Positions 1-7,073 of a stretch of 10,352 nucleotides of DNA are shown piece after piece; the first letter of the stretch is position 1; each line of letters starts with the position of its first letter. The stretch lies in NCBI GenBank assembly GCA_021794855.1, contig JAJYPZ010000019.1, positions 1 to 10,352 of the forward strand, given 5' to 3'. A program made the translations under genes and the position numbers. This DNA comes from Pseudomonadota bacterium (GTDB lineage: Bacteria; Pseudomonadota; Gammaproteobacteria; Burkholderiales; Sulfuriferulaceae). The notes beneath the pieces were generated by a model. That model was not told the origin of the DNA. It saw only the letters and a list, made by a program, of their open reading frames with translations, and did no database searches.

Positions 1-59
1 ATCGTCACCAGAATGCCTAAAGCACCGGCAAACGCGAGTAACGTACTCAATATATGCAT
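1..59 (-). CDS. rseP: RseP site-2 intramembrane zinc protease, N-terminal fragment (window edge)
   Basis: Only the first 19 codons are inside the window; the gene continues past base 1. The visible peptide, [20 protein letters not shown] with the last residue incomplete, is hydrophobic and matches the first transmembrane segment of RseP/RIP metalloproteases, which leads directly into the HExxH zinc-binding motif (outside the window). In the family, RseP cuts the anti-sigma factor RseA within the inner membrane to release sigma-E, and clears signal-peptide remnants. The ATG overlaps the dxr stop by one base (TGATG), so translation is probably coupled. The call rests on the short hydrophobic start plus the conserved position after dxr; nothing catalytic can be seen. 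Confidence 0.8.
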   Translation of the reverse strand, partial: MHILSTLLAFAGALGILVT

Positions 60-1246
60 CAGGCAGCCCGCTTGTCCAGATAGTCTCTGGCGTCGCGTCG
101 CGCTTGTTCGTCGGCTTCGACCAGATCGGCCAGTCCGTTGGGTTCGCCTGAACTCGCCTTGCTCAATGCATATTCAATGGCGGCGGCAATCCGGCTGTAA
201 CCTATCGCTCCGGACAAATATTTCGCTACCGCTTCTTCATTGGCGGCATTTAACGCCGCCGGCAGCATACCGCCGTACGCCAGCGCGTCGTATGCCAGCT
301 TAAGGCATGGGAAACGCTCGTAATCGGGCGCTTCGAAGGTCAGAGCGCGTCCGGTCAGATCCAGTGCCGACACCCCGGATTCTATGCGCTCCGGAAATCC
401 GAGAGCATAGGCGATCGGCGTGCGCATGTCGGGGTTGCCGAGTTGAGCGATCACCGAACCATCGAGATAATCCACCATCGAATGAACAACGCTTTGCGGA
501 TGAATCAATACTTCAATCTGGTCCGGCTGCGCATTAAACAACCAGCGCGCCTCGATGACCTCCAACCCTTTATTCATCATGGTCGCGGAATCGACGGAAA
601 TTTTTTTCCCCATCACCCAATTAGGATGCGCGCACGCCTGCTCAGGCGTCACAAACGGCAATTCCGCGAGGGGCGTGGTACGGAACGGCCCTCCAGAAGC
701 GGTCAGCAGTATCCGGCGCACTCCGCTTGCAGTCAGATCGCCGCTAAACTCCCGGGGCAACGCCTGAAATATGGCATTATGCTCGCTGTCTATCGGCAGC
801 AGTTCTGCGCCTCCGCTTGCCACGGCCTGCATGAACAGGCTTCCGGCCATAACCAGCGTTTCCTTGTTTGCCAGCAATATCCTCTTGCCGGCGTGAGCGG
901 CAGCCATGGCGGGCCGCAAACCGGCAGATCCGACGATCGCCGCCATAACCATGTCAACTTCCGGCATGGAAGCCACTTGTTCCAGAGAGACGATACCGGA
1001 CAGTACTTCAGTCTTCAGACCGTCCTGCGCCAACAAACGGCGCAAACGTACAGCGCTTGGTTCGTCGAGCACAACCGCGTAGCGGGGCTGAAACTGGCGA
1101 CATTGCGCGGCGAGTTTTTCCAGCTGCGTACTCGCAGTTAAAGCGAATACGCTGAATCGACCGGGATGACGCGAGACGACATCAAGCGTATTTTCACCAA
1201 TAGTCCCGGTAGCGCCCAATATGGTTAAATTTTTTACCGTAGTCAT
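59..1246 (-). CDS. dxr: 1-deoxy-D-xylulose 5-phosphate reductoisomerase
   Basis: This cytoplasmic enzyme converts 1-deoxy-D-xylulose 5-phosphate to 2-C-methyl-D-erythritol 4-phosphate with NADPH and a divalent metal. It is the committed step of the MEP isoprenoid pathway and the target of fosmidomycin. The 395 residues match the family length (398 in E. coli). Visible are the NADPH-binding loop GATGTIG (11-17), LANKE (125-129), [10 protein letters not shown] with metal ligands D153 and E155, TASGG (182-186), and the long block from H207 through W210 and M212 to KGLE, where E229 is the third metal ligand. HPQSVVHSM follows at 249-257. All catalytic residues I could place are intact. Its ATG overlaps the cdsA stop (ATGA, 4 nt) and its TGA overlaps the rseP ATG, so it lies inside a translationally coupled run. 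There is no strong Shine-Dalgarno sequence of its own. Confidence 0.98.
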   Translation of the reverse strand: MTTVKNLTILGATGTIGENTLDVVSRHPGRFSVFALTASTQLEKLAAQCRQFQPRYAVVLDEPSAVRLRRLLAQDGLKTEVLSGIVSLEQVASMPEVDMVMAAIVGSAGLRPAMAAAHAGKRILLANKETLVMAGSLFMQAVASGGAELLPIDSEHNAIFQALPREFSGDLTASGVRRILLTASGGPFRTTPLAELPFVTPEQACAHPNWVMGKKISVDSATMMNKGLEVIEARWLFNAQPDQIEVLIHPQSVVHSMVDYLDGSVIAQLGNPDMRTPIAYALGFPERIESGVSALDLTGRALTFEAPDYERFPCLKLAYDALAYGGMLPAALNAANEEAVAKYLSGAIGYSRIAAAIEYALSKASSGEPNGLADLVEADEQARRDARDYLDKRAA

Positions 1247-2055
1247 AAAATCTGTTGAAACCAGTCTGCATGCAACAAAATGAGCGCAGCAATCGGCAGA
1301 GTCGCCGCAAGCGCATCGATGCGATCGAGCACGCCGCCATGACCCGGCAACAAGGTTCCGCTATCCTTGACCGCCGCTACGCGTTTAATCCACGATTCGA
1401 ATAAATCGCCCAATATGCCGAGATAAAGCATCAGCAATCCCAACAGTAAAATGGGTATCGTCCAAGCATACGGATTAAAAACCGGGCTGCGCAATACCAG
1501 AAGTACTATCATGCAATAGGCCGCCACTCCAAACACCGCCCCGACTACGCCTTCCCAGGTTTTACCCGGACTGATATTCGGCGCCAGCTTGTGCTTTCCG
1601 AACCGTCGCCCGGTAAAATAAGCCGCGCTATCGGCTATCCAGACTACCCCCATCAATAACAACACCCACCACGGTCCACGATCGCGCAATTCCACCAGCG
1701 CTATCCACACCGGCACCAGAACGACGAGGCCCAGAGGTGCCCGCAGCCAGAACGATTTGAGCTGCCAACCCACCGCCAGCCACATCGGCACGATAATCAG
1801 CCATAACAACAACGCTGCGAGATATAGCCACACGGACAAACTGTAACGATATACGACAATAGCAAAAGCGATATTCGCCAAGATATATAAAACCGTATTT
1901 ATCGTCGACAAACGCGATAATTTCGCCCATTCCCCGGCCCCTGCCGCTAAAGGAAGCAATAACACCAGAGCCCATGCGTTTTTAGGCAACCAAAACAGAC
2001 TGACCAACAAACCCAGCAATAAAAATGCAGCAGTAATAATTCGTTTTATAAGCAT
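1243..2055 (-). CDS. cdsA: Phosphatidate cytidylyltransferase (CDP-diacylglycerol synthase)
   Basis: This integral inner-membrane enzyme makes CDP-diacylglycerol from CTP and phosphatidic acid, the precursor of all major phospholipids. The protein has 270 residues and is mostly hydrophobic, with about eight membrane segments beginning at residues 8-22. The family signature is complete at S221 to D247 ([21 protein letters not shown]), with its conserved K230-D231 and H239-GG and DRID. The upstream cytosolic block at 141-169 ([14 protein letters not shown], then SPGKTWEG) is also typical. The ATG at 2055 is the furthest possible start, because an in-frame TAA lies three codons upstream. No Shine-Dalgarno is seen; instead a small hairpin occupies that position (see findings). 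It follows uppS after 66 nt and overlaps dxr by 4 nt. Confidence 0.97.
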   Translation of the reverse strand: MLIKRIITAAFLLLGLLVSLFWLPKNAWALVLLLPLAAGAGEWAKLSRLSTINTVLYILANIAFAIVVYRYSLSVWLYLAALLLWLIIVPMWLAVGWQLKSFWLRAPLGLVVLVPVWIALVELRDRGPWWVLLLMGVVWIADSAAYFTGRRFGKHKLAPNISPGKTWEGVVGAVFGVAAYCMIVLLVLRSPVFNPYAWTIPILLLGLLMLYLGILGDLFESWIKRVAAVKDSGTLLPGHGGVLDRIDALAATLPIAALILLHADWFQQIL

Positions 2056-2057
2056 TG

Positions 2058-2070
2058 TGGTTTAGAACCA
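2058..2070 (-). promoter_or_regulatory. Small hairpin in the cdsA ribosome-binding position
   Basis: On the minus strand a perfect 5-bp stem TGGTT / AACCA with loop CTA ends two bases before the cdsA ATG. No AGGAG-like sequence lies in the usual window; the nearest purine-rich stretch (GGCGGAAAA) is about 25 nt upstream. The hairpin could reduce initiation or draw the distant purine stretch closer to the start. This is structure by eye only; a 5-bp stem can arise by chance. Confidence 0.3.
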
Positions 2071-2121
2071 GCTAAAAATTTTCCGCCCGCAATCGCATGG
2101 TTTATATTTGTTATCATCATC

Positions 2122-2883
2122 TCAAGTCCGACAAACTTCCACCTGTTCGCTGGTGCGGCCAAATCTGCGTTCGCGCTGCTGATAGGATGCGATCGCCAGA
2201 TCGAGCGCGGCCGCGTCAAAATCGGGCCATAGTGTGGGAGTGAAATAAAGCTCCGAATAAGCGAGTTGCCACAGTAAAAAATTACTGATGCGCTGTTCGC
2301 CTCCGGTACGAATAAACAAATCAGGTTCGGGCGCATAATGCATAGCCAGATACGGAGCCAATTGCTGCTCGGTCAAGGGCTGGCCCGCCAGTTCAGGGCG
2401 CTGGGTCAGCAACCGGGTTACCGCATGCAATATATCCCAGCGTCCACCGTAATTGGCGGCTATCGTTAATGTAAGACCGGTATTCTCTGCCGTCAAATTC
2501 TCTGAATTCTGGATTAATTGTTCCAAAGAGGGGTCGAATCGCGACAAATCGCCGATCACTTTCAGGCGAACGTTATTTTTATGTAAACTACGTACTTCGT
2601 GTTCCAGCGCATACCGGAACAAGTCCATCAGCAGAGAGACTTCTTCTTCCGGTCTGCGCCAGTTTTCCGAACTGAACGCAAACAAGGTCAGGTAATCGAC
2701 GCCACGCAATGCGCAGGCCCGACTCATTACGCGTATCATTTCGACGCCGCGCTTATGACCGGCGATACGGGGCATGAAACGTTTTTTTGCCCAGCGGCCG
2801 TTACCATCCATGATAATGGCAATATGCCGCGGTATGGACAAATTTTCGGGTACGGCCTGGGTAGAACTAGTAAAAATATTCAC
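2122..2883 (-). CDS. uppS: Isoprenyl transferase, (2Z,6E)-farnesyl-diphosphate-specific undecaprenyl diphosphate synthase
   Basis: This cytosolic cis-prenyltransferase adds eight isopentenyl units to farnesyl diphosphate to give undecaprenyl diphosphate, the lipid carrier for peptidoglycan and O-antigen. The protein has 253 residues, normal for the family (also named ispU). It shows [16 protein letters not shown] at 20-35 with catalytic D26 at the same number as in E. coli, GHKRG (42-46), [11 protein letters not shown] (68-78), NYGGRWDI (144-151), and the C-terminal block DLFIRTGGE (188-196) plus RISNFLLWQ (198-206) that binds the pyrophosphate and metal. The start is GTG at 2883, three bases after the frr stop. 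It is chosen because the only later in-frame methionine near the front is M25, which would delete half the active site. Translation is probably coupled to frr, since there is little Shine-Dalgarno. Confidence 0.97.
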   Translation of the reverse strand: MNIFTSSTQAVPENLSIPRHIAIIMDGNGRWAKKRFMPRIAGHKRGVEMIRVMSRACALRGVDYLTLFAFSSENWRRPEEEVSLLMDLFRYALEHEVRSLHKNNVRLKVIGDLSRFDPSLEQLIQNSENLTAENTGLTLTIAANYGGRWDILHAVTRLLTQRPELAGQPLTEQQLAPYLAMHYAPEPDLFIRTGGEQRISNFLLWQLAYSELYFTPTLWPDFDAAALDLAIASYQQRERRFGRTSEQVEVCRT

Positions 2884-2886
2884 AGA

Positions 2887-3444
2887 TTACACGGCCATCA
2901 AATCAGCTTCTTTGGTGACCAGGGCTTTCTCCACTTCGGCGATAAATTTATCGGTTAATTTCTGTATCTCGTCTTGCGCACGCCGTTCGTCATCGGTACT
3001 GATGTCTTTATCCTTTAGCAATTTCTTCAGTTGCTCATTGGCATCGCGACGCACGTTACGGATAGCTACCTTGGCATTTTCGCCTTCGGTTTTGACCACC
3101 TTGATCAAGTCCCTGCGGCGCTCTTCGGTCAATGCGGGCATCGGGACGCGAATAACATTGCCCTGACTGGCGGGATTCAATCCCAGATCCGCATCGCGTA
3201 TGGCTTTTTCTATAGGGCCGGCCAGCTTGGCTTCCCAGGGCTGCACTGCAATCGTGCGCGCATCCATCAGAGTGATGTTCGCGACTTGATTGATTGCAGT
3301 CGGGTTACCGAAATAATCCACCATGACATGATCCAGTATCCCGGTATGAGCGCGACCAGTCCGGACTTTACCCAAGTCGGTCTTGAGCGATTCCAGGCTT
3401 TTGCGCATCCTTTGATCTGTCGTTTTTTTAATGTCATCTATCAT
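2887..3444 (-). CDS. frr: Ribosome recycling factor
   Basis: This factor splits post-termination ribosomes together with EF-G so that subunits can be reused; it is essential in bacteria. The 185 residues equal the E. coli length. The helical domain I ends are visible: residues 1-30 carry the conserved [18 protein letters not shown] stretch, and the C-terminal helices carry the EERRRDLIK and [18 protein letters not shown] segments. Between them lies domain II with [24 protein letters not shown]. The ATG is preceded by a perfect AGGAGG eight bases upstream, the strongest ribosome-binding site of the cluster. It lies 21 nt after pyrH and 3 nt before uppS. Confidence 0.98.
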   Translation of the reverse strand: MIDDIKKTTDQRMRKSLESLKTDLGKVRTGRAHTGILDHVMVDYFGNPTAINQVANITLMDARTIAVQPWEAKLAGPIEKAIRDADLGLNPASQGNVIRVPMPALTEERRRDLIKVVKTEGENAKVAIRNVRRDANEQLKKLLKDKDISTDDERRAQDEIQKLTDKFIAEVEKALVTKEADLMAV

Positions 3445-3452
3445 ACAAACTT

Positions 3453-3458
3453 CCTCCT
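3453..3458 (-). promoter_or_regulatory. Strong Shine-Dalgarno of frr
   Basis: On the minus strand this is AGGAGG, fully complementary to the anti-Shine-Dalgarno, with 8 nt to the frr ATG. It is notably stronger than the weak or missing sites in front of pyrH, uppS, cdsA and dxr, which fits a need for independent high translation of frr in an otherwise coupled message. Confidence 0.85.
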
Positions 3459-3465
3459 GAATTCG

Positions 3466-4182
3466 TCAGCAACGAACTATCGTCCCTTCGTCTTCGCCTG
3501 CAACAAACCTTGCCAACGCCCCGGCCTTAAAAATACTTAAGACAGCGAGCGGCATTTTTTGATCCCTGCACAGGGTAAACGCCGTCGCATCCATAACTTT
3601 CAGATTTTTTTGTATCGCTTCATCGAATGTCAGATTCTGGTAGCGCGTTGCCTGTTCGTTTTTCAGTGGATCATCCGTGTATACGCCGTCGACCTTAGTC
3701 GCTTTAATGACGATGTCGGCATTCATTTCCATCCCCCGCAATGCCGCTGCGGTATCTGTTGTGAAAAAAGGGTTGCCGGTTCCCGCGCCAAAGATCACTA
3801 CTCGACCTTCTTCCAGATAACGTATGGCTTTACCGCGGATATACGGCTCCGCCACCTGCTCGATGGTCAACGCAGATTGCACGCGACTGATAACCCCTAT
3901 CATACGAAAAGCGTCCTGCAATGCCAGCGCATTCATCACTGTCGCCAGCATACCCATGTAATCTGCGGTGGCGCGATCCATTCCGGCTGCTGCAGGAGCT
4001 ACGCCACGGAAAATATTCCCGCCACCGATAACGATAGCTACTTGCACTCCCATGTCTATAATTTCTTTGACTTCATTGACGATGCGGACAATCGTGTCAT
4101 GATTGATCCCATAACTGTCGTCGCCCATCAGGGCTTCGCCGGAAAGTTTCAGCAAAATACGTTTATACACAGGCGCGCTCAT
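3466..4182 (-). CDS. pyrH: Uridylate kinase (UMP kinase)
   Basis: This is the bacterial-type UMP kinase of the amino-acid-kinase fold. It phosphorylates UMP to UDP with ATP, is hexameric, is normally activated by GTP and inhibited by UTP, and is essential. The 238 residues match the family (241 in E. coli). Visible are the phosphate loop KLSGEAL (12-18), GGGNIFRG (53-60), the UMP-binding helix [24 protein letters not shown] (D69, R70, D74 within 67-90), [13 protein letters not shown] (134-146) and the nucleotide-binding [10 protein letters not shown] (163-172). The start ATG is two bases after the tsf TAA; the Shine-Dalgarno (GAAAG in the end of tsf) is weak, so coupled translation is likely. 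Confidence 0.98.
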   Translation of the reverse strand: MSAPVYKRILLKLSGEALMGDDSYGINHDTIVRIVNEVKEIIDMGVQVAIVIGGGNIFRGVAPAAAGMDRATADYMGMLATVMNALALQDAFRMIGVISRVQSALTIEQVAEPYIRGKAIRYLEEGRVVIFGAGTGNPFFTTDTAAALRGMEMNADIVIKATKVDGVYTDDPLKNEQATRYQNLTFDEAIQKNLKVMDATAFTLCRDQKMPLAVLSIFKAGALARFVAGEDEGTIVRC

Positions 4183-4184
4183 GG

Positions 4185-5057
4185 TTACACTTTCGCAGCC
4201 GCCGCCACTTCTGCGGCATAATCTACGACTTTTTTCTCTATCCCTTCACCGACGACAAACATGGTAAAACCATTTACCTTAGCTTTATTCTGCTGTAACA
4301 ATTTCTCGACCGTCAAATCCGGATTTTTAACGAACGGCTGACCGAGCAATGTCACTTCCGCCAGGAATTTGGCGATGCGACCTTCGACCATTTTAGCTAC
4401 GATGTCGGCAGGTTTTCCGGATTCAGCGGCTTGCGCGGTATAAATTTCCCGCTCTTTTTCTATTAAATCAGGGGCCACCTGATCTCTGGAAATGCAGACC
4501 GGCTTGCTTGCGGCAATATGCATGGCCAGATCCTTGCCTAAACTTTCATCAGCCTGTATATCTATCATTACACCGATTTTAGTGCCATGCAAATAAGCGA
4601 CTAGTCGGTCGGCCGTAACATATTGAGCGACCCGGCGCAGAGACAGGTTTTCACCCAGCTTCATAATCAGGGCCTGACGCACCTGCTCTACCGTCCCACC
4701 CGGCAAACTCATAGCCGATATTGCTTCGATATCGGTGGTTCGGTGTTCGGCCGCCAATTGGGCGACCCCTTTAGAAAAAGCCAGAAAATCGTCATTTTTA
4801 GCGACAAAATCGGTTTCACAGTTGACCTCGATCAGCGCTCCGTTTTTACTGTCGGCACTGATGTACGCGGCGATGACGCCTTCTGCTGCAACTCGACCGG
4901 CCGCTTTGCTGGCTTTGGCGCCGCTTTTGATACGCAGCAAATCCTCGGCGGACGACATGTCGCCGCTAGTTTCGGTCAAGGCTTTTTTACATTCCATCAT
5001 ACCCAAGCCCGTGCGTTCACGCAGCTCTTTTACCATTCCCGCTGTAATTTCAGCCAT
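4185..5057 (-). CDS. tsf: Translation elongation factor Ts
   Basis: This is the guanine-nucleotide exchange factor that recycles EF-Tu-GDP to EF-Tu-GTP in the cytoplasm. The protein has 290 residues (283 in E. coli). The N-terminal UBA-like domain carries signature 1, [17 protein letters not shown] (11-27). Signature 2, [12 protein letters not shown] (77-88), contains the conserved TDFV that inserts into the EF-Tu magnesium site. The C-terminal region holds the remaining dimerisation and core sequence. The ATG has a GGGAG Shine-Dalgarno about 7 nt upstream. It is separated from rpsB by 203 nt that contain a terminator, as expected for a pair with partial readthrough, and is followed by pyrH after 2 nt. 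Confidence 0.98.
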   Translation of the reverse strand: MAEITAGMVKELRERTGLGMMECKKALTETSGDMSSAEDLLRIKSGAKASKAAGRVAAEGVIAAYISADSKNGALIEVNCETDFVAKNDDFLAFSKGVAQLAAEHRTTDIEAISAMSLPGGTVEQVRQALIMKLGENLSLRRVAQYVTADRLVAYLHGTKIGVMIDIQADESLGKDLAMHIAASKPVCISRDQVAPDLIEKEREIYTAQAAESGKPADIVAKMVEGRIAKFLAEVTLLGQPFVKNPDLTVEKLLQQNKAKVNGFTMFVVGEGIEKKVVDYAAEVAAAAKV

Positions 5058-5217
5058 ATTCTACTCCCAGGTTGATCGATAATAAATTCACAAAAGAGTT
5101 ACGCCCTAATGCGGCATACTCTCGAATTCCATAAAATAGCCCCGTAATTCAGGCATTCCCTGTATTGTTTTGCCAGCATTTGCTCCGAGCGGCATCGCCG
5201 CACTGCAAAAGTCTCAC
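5058..5217 (-). promoter_or_regulatory. tsf leader between terminator and start codon, possible structures
   Basis: These 160 nt hold no gene. On the minus strand I see a small perfect hairpin GCGGC-GAT-GCCGC shortly after the rpsB terminator. Just before tsf there is a longer imperfect fold in which AATTC (5128-5124) pairs with GAATT (5089-5085) and AGAGT (5122-5118) with ACTCT (5099-5095). The second fold ends about 17 nt before the Shine-Dalgarno. No convincing -35/-10 pair was found, so whether tsf has its own promoter or depends on readthrough from rpsB stays open. Confidence 0.3.
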
Positions 5218-5242
5218 AAAAAAAGGGGCACAAGCCCCTTTT
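5218..5242 (-). terminator. Intrinsic terminator / attenuator after rpsB
   Basis: On the minus strand GGGGC-TTGT-GCCCC is extended by AAAA/TTTT pairs into a 9-bp stem with a 4-nt loop, followed by a run of seven T (5224-5218). It starts 18 nt after the rpsB stop codon. In E. coli an intercistronic terminator with readthrough sets the ratio of rpsB to rpsB-tsf transcript; the same role is inferred here because tsf lies in the same direction downstream without an obvious promoter. Confidence 0.88.
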
Positions 5243-5260
5243 CATTAAGCATACAAAATA

Positions 5261-6007
5261 TTATTGCACCGTCGCGGCGTCATCGACAATTTCAACAAAT
5301 TCTTCGCCTTCGCCCAGTATTTCCCCCAATGCCTGGCTACGGCCTTCGAGCACCGCATCGGCCACGCCGCGCGCATACAAACGGATAGCGCGGCTGGAAT
5401 CGTCATTGCCGGGAATAATATAATCGACACCCAAAGGATTGTTATTGGTGTCGACGACGCCGATCACCGGAATACCGAGTGCATTCGCTTCGATAACGGC
5501 ACCTTTCTGATAACCGACATCGATAACGAAAATTGCATCCGGCAAAGCCGTCATATCTTTGATACCGCCGAGGCTTCGACTAAGTTTATCGAGCTCGCGC
5601 TGCAATACCAGGCCTTCTTTTTTGGTCAGATTGCTCGCACCCTCGCCCAGCATGGTTTCCAGTTCTTTTAGGCGCTTGATAGACTGCCTGACGGTTTTAA
5701 AATTGGTCAGCATGCCGCCGAGCCAACGGTTATCGACATACGGAACGCCTGCGCGTTCGGCTTCTTCGCGCACGATTTCACGCGCGGAACGTTTCGTTCC
5801 CACGAACAGAATAGTGCCTTTGTTGGAAGCCAGTTTACGTACGAATTTCAATGCCTCCTGGAACATGGGCAAGCTTTTTTCCAGGTTAACGATGTGGATC
5901 TTGTTCCTGTGACCGAAAATATACGGTGCCATTTTCGGATTCCAGAAACGAGTCTGGTGTCCGAAATGAACCCCGGCTTCCAGCATTTGACGCATGGTAA
6001 TAGACAT
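5261..6007 (-). CDS. rpsB: 30S ribosomal protein S2
   Basis: This is a component of the small ribosomal subunit, joining late, needed with S1 for mRNA binding, and an autogenous repressor in gammaproteobacteria. The protein has 248 residues (241 in E. coli). It starts [26 protein letters not shown], the standard S2 opening, then [13 protein letters not shown] (91-103) and the second S2 signature [25 protein letters not shown] (156-180). The C-terminal tail is acidic, as usual. The reading frame is open for 49 more codons upstream, but that extension is unlike S2, overlaps the structured leader, and the ATG at 6007 has an AAGGAAA Shine-Dalgarno, so 6007 is taken as the start. A terminator follows directly. 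Confidence 0.98.
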   Translation of the reverse strand: MSITMRQMLEAGVHFGHQTRFWNPKMAPYIFGHRNKIHIVNLEKSLPMFQEALKFVRKLASNKGTILFVGTKRSAREIVREEAERAGVPYVDNRWLGGMLTNFKTVRQSIKRLKELETMLGEGASNLTKKEGLVLQRELDKLSRSLGGIKDMTALPDAIFVIDVGYQKGAVIEANALGIPVIGVVDTNNNPLGVDYIIPGNDDSSRAIRLYARGVADAVLEGRSQALGEILGEGEEFVEIVDDAATVQ

Positions 6008-6162
6008 AATGATTTCCTTTAGGGTTAAGCCTCCAGCCGTCGCCAAACATTCTCGATGAGAACACCCCAAGCATAGACGGCTGTGCGAATTTTGATACCT
6101 GATACGCAGGAGGCAAAACCAGAATATACGATTCGGTTTACCGCATGCGGTCAAATATCAAG
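6008..6162 (-). ncRNA. Structured rpsB 5' leader (probable S2 autoregulatory element)
   Basis: The leader is about 155 nt, close to the length of the long rpsB untranslated region known in E. coli, where S2 represses its own operon. Minus-strand complementarities form a nested fold. GCCTC (6114-6110) pairs with GAGGC (6033-6029). CAGCCGTC (6083-6076) pairs perfectly over 8 bp with GACGGCTG (6041-6034), directly next to the first helix. TTCTC-ATC-GAGAA (6062-6050) closes an inner hairpin. Upstream lie AAACCGAAT (6139-6131) with ATTC-T-GGTTT (6125-6116), CCTG-CGTAT-CAGG (6110-6098, competing with the outer helix), and the palindrome CCGCATGCGG (6150-6141). The 3' helix ends about 10 nt before the Shine-Dalgarno. 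The Rfam t44 element occupies this place in enterics. Protein binding is inferred, not seen. Confidence 0.72.
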
Positions 6163-6168
6163 CCCCGA

Positions 6169-6197
6169 ATTGTATCACAGCAAACCCACATGAACAA
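6169..6197 (-). promoter_or_regulatory. rpsB promoter, extended -10 with GC-rich discriminator
   Basis: On the minus strand, -35 TTGTTC (6197-6192), a 17-nt spacer and -10 TACAAT (6174-6169) are preceded by TGTGA, giving an extended -10 (TGnTACAAT). The bases after the -10 (TCGGGGC) form a GC-rich discriminator, typical of stringently controlled ribosomal promoters. The start of transcription would be near 6162-6160. The -35 matches consensus at only three of six positions, which is compatible with an extended -10 promoter. Confidence 0.65.
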
Positions 6198-6258
6198 TGC
6201 AATTGCCATGATTATTACAGAAATGTCAGCCATGCGACAATTCTTTCTGCGGATACCG

Positions 6259-7023
6259 TCAGGCGCGATCTACAGGGGCTTCCAGCATCGCCACCAGGGC
6301 AGCATGATCAGAACCGTGCCATCCGCCCAGACGACCAATCACCTCTGCCTGACGTACTTGCCAGCCCCGAACATAGATACGGTCCAGCGACAGTATGGGC
6401 AGACTGGCAGGAAAACTTCTCGCAACCTGACCGTGCATCGTTTCGTATACCTCTTTCATTCCCAGCGAAGCAGCAAATTTGCGGCCGCTATGCCCTCTCC
6501 AGTCATTAAAATCGCCCGCAATAATCAACGGCGCCTGCTCAGGCACATGTTCGCGCACGCGTCGGCACACGAGCTCGAGCTGTCGTTTCCTGCTGCGCTC
6601 GAACAAAGCCAGATGCAGGCAGAAAACATGCAGTTGCGGGGCAAGATGAGGAACTTCTATTACGACATGGAGCAAACCGCGCGATTCGAAAGCGTGGTCG
6701 GAAATATCGAGATTTTCCCATTCGACGATGGGATAGCGGGATAAGACAGCATTGCCGTGATGGCCCAGATCGTACACGGCATTTTTACCGTATACATAAT
6801 TCGACCACATCTCGTCGGCTAGAAACTCGTGCTGAGGCGTACTCGGCCAATGTTGCCAGCGCTGGGCATGGCCGCTATGGCTGCCCTGAACTTCTTGCAA
6901 AAAAACGATATCTGAATCCAGCGCCCTCAAGCGCGACCGCAGGTCATGGATCACCATGCGTTTATTAAAATGCGAAAATCCTTTGTGGATATTATAACTG
7001 GCGACTCGTATCGACGTATTCAT
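6259..7023 (-). CDS. ybhP: YbhP-like endonuclease/exonuclease/phosphatase-family protein
   Basis: This is a metal-dependent hydrolase of the DNase I/EEP fold; the family includes nucleases, sphingomyelinases and inositol phosphatases, and the substrate here is unknown. The 254 residues closely resemble E. coli YbhP (253) throughout, including the NIHKGF, LQEV, EFLAD and YGKNAVY-GHHGNAVLSRYP blocks. Catalytic positions visible are N11, E44, H137, D171 and N173 (GDFNDW), D214 (SLDRIYV), and the terminal pair D239-H240 (GSDHA), so the active site looks complete. No signal peptide is evident, so it is probably cytoplasmic. It lies 50 nt after the EAL-GGDEF gene in the same direction and may share its transcript; an AGGA lies unusually close to the ATG. 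In E. coli ybhP neighbours the cardiolipin synthase gene clsB, which hints at lipid metabolism, but that is not evidence of function. Confidence 0.88.
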   Translation of the reverse strand: MNTSIRVASYNIHKGFSHFNKRMVIHDLRSRLRALDSDIVFLQEVQGSHSGHAQRWQHWPSTPQHEFLADEMWSNYVYGKNAVYDLGHHGNAVLSRYPIVEWENLDISDHAFESRGLLHVVIEVPHLAPQLHVFCLHLALFERSRKRQLELVCRRVREHVPEQAPLIIAGDFNDWRGHSGRKFAASLGMKEVYETMHGQVARSFPASLPILSLDRIYVRGWQVRQAEVIGRLGGWHGSDHAALVAMLEAPVDRA

Positions 7024-7073
7024 GGTCCTATCATAGCAAAACGCACCAGCTAGAGCATGCTTCCCGAATTCGG

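Noticed and set aside
443..1141. A 232-codon open frame on the plus strand opposite dxr.
   Set aside because: It is fully antisense to a clear dxr gene, has no recognisable domain, and its composition is what the complement of a conserved gene gives.
2072..2098. An eight-codon minus-strand mini-frame (MRLRAENF) just before cdsA, as a possible leader peptide.
   Set aside because: It has no Shine-Dalgarno, no regulatory codon run and is short enough to be chance.
3559..4221. A 220-codon plus-strand open frame opposite pyrH.
   Set aside because: It is antisense to an intact, essential gene, and its Cys/His-rich low-order sequence shows no family resemblance.
6141..6150. The perfect palindrome CCGCATGCGG as an operator.
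   Set aside because: It falls inside the transcribed rpsB leader, matches no operator I know, and is short; it is noted only as part of the leader.
6008..6154. A 49-codon N-terminal extension of rpsB (ATG at 6154).
   Set aside because: The extension is unlike S2, lies on the structured leader, and the ATG at 6007 has a good Shine-Dalgarno and the standard S2 N-terminus.
6145..6744. A 199-codon plus-strand open frame opposite the rpsB leader and ybhP.
   Set aside because: It is antisense to a strong YbhP homologue, has no ribosome-binding site and no recognisable motif.
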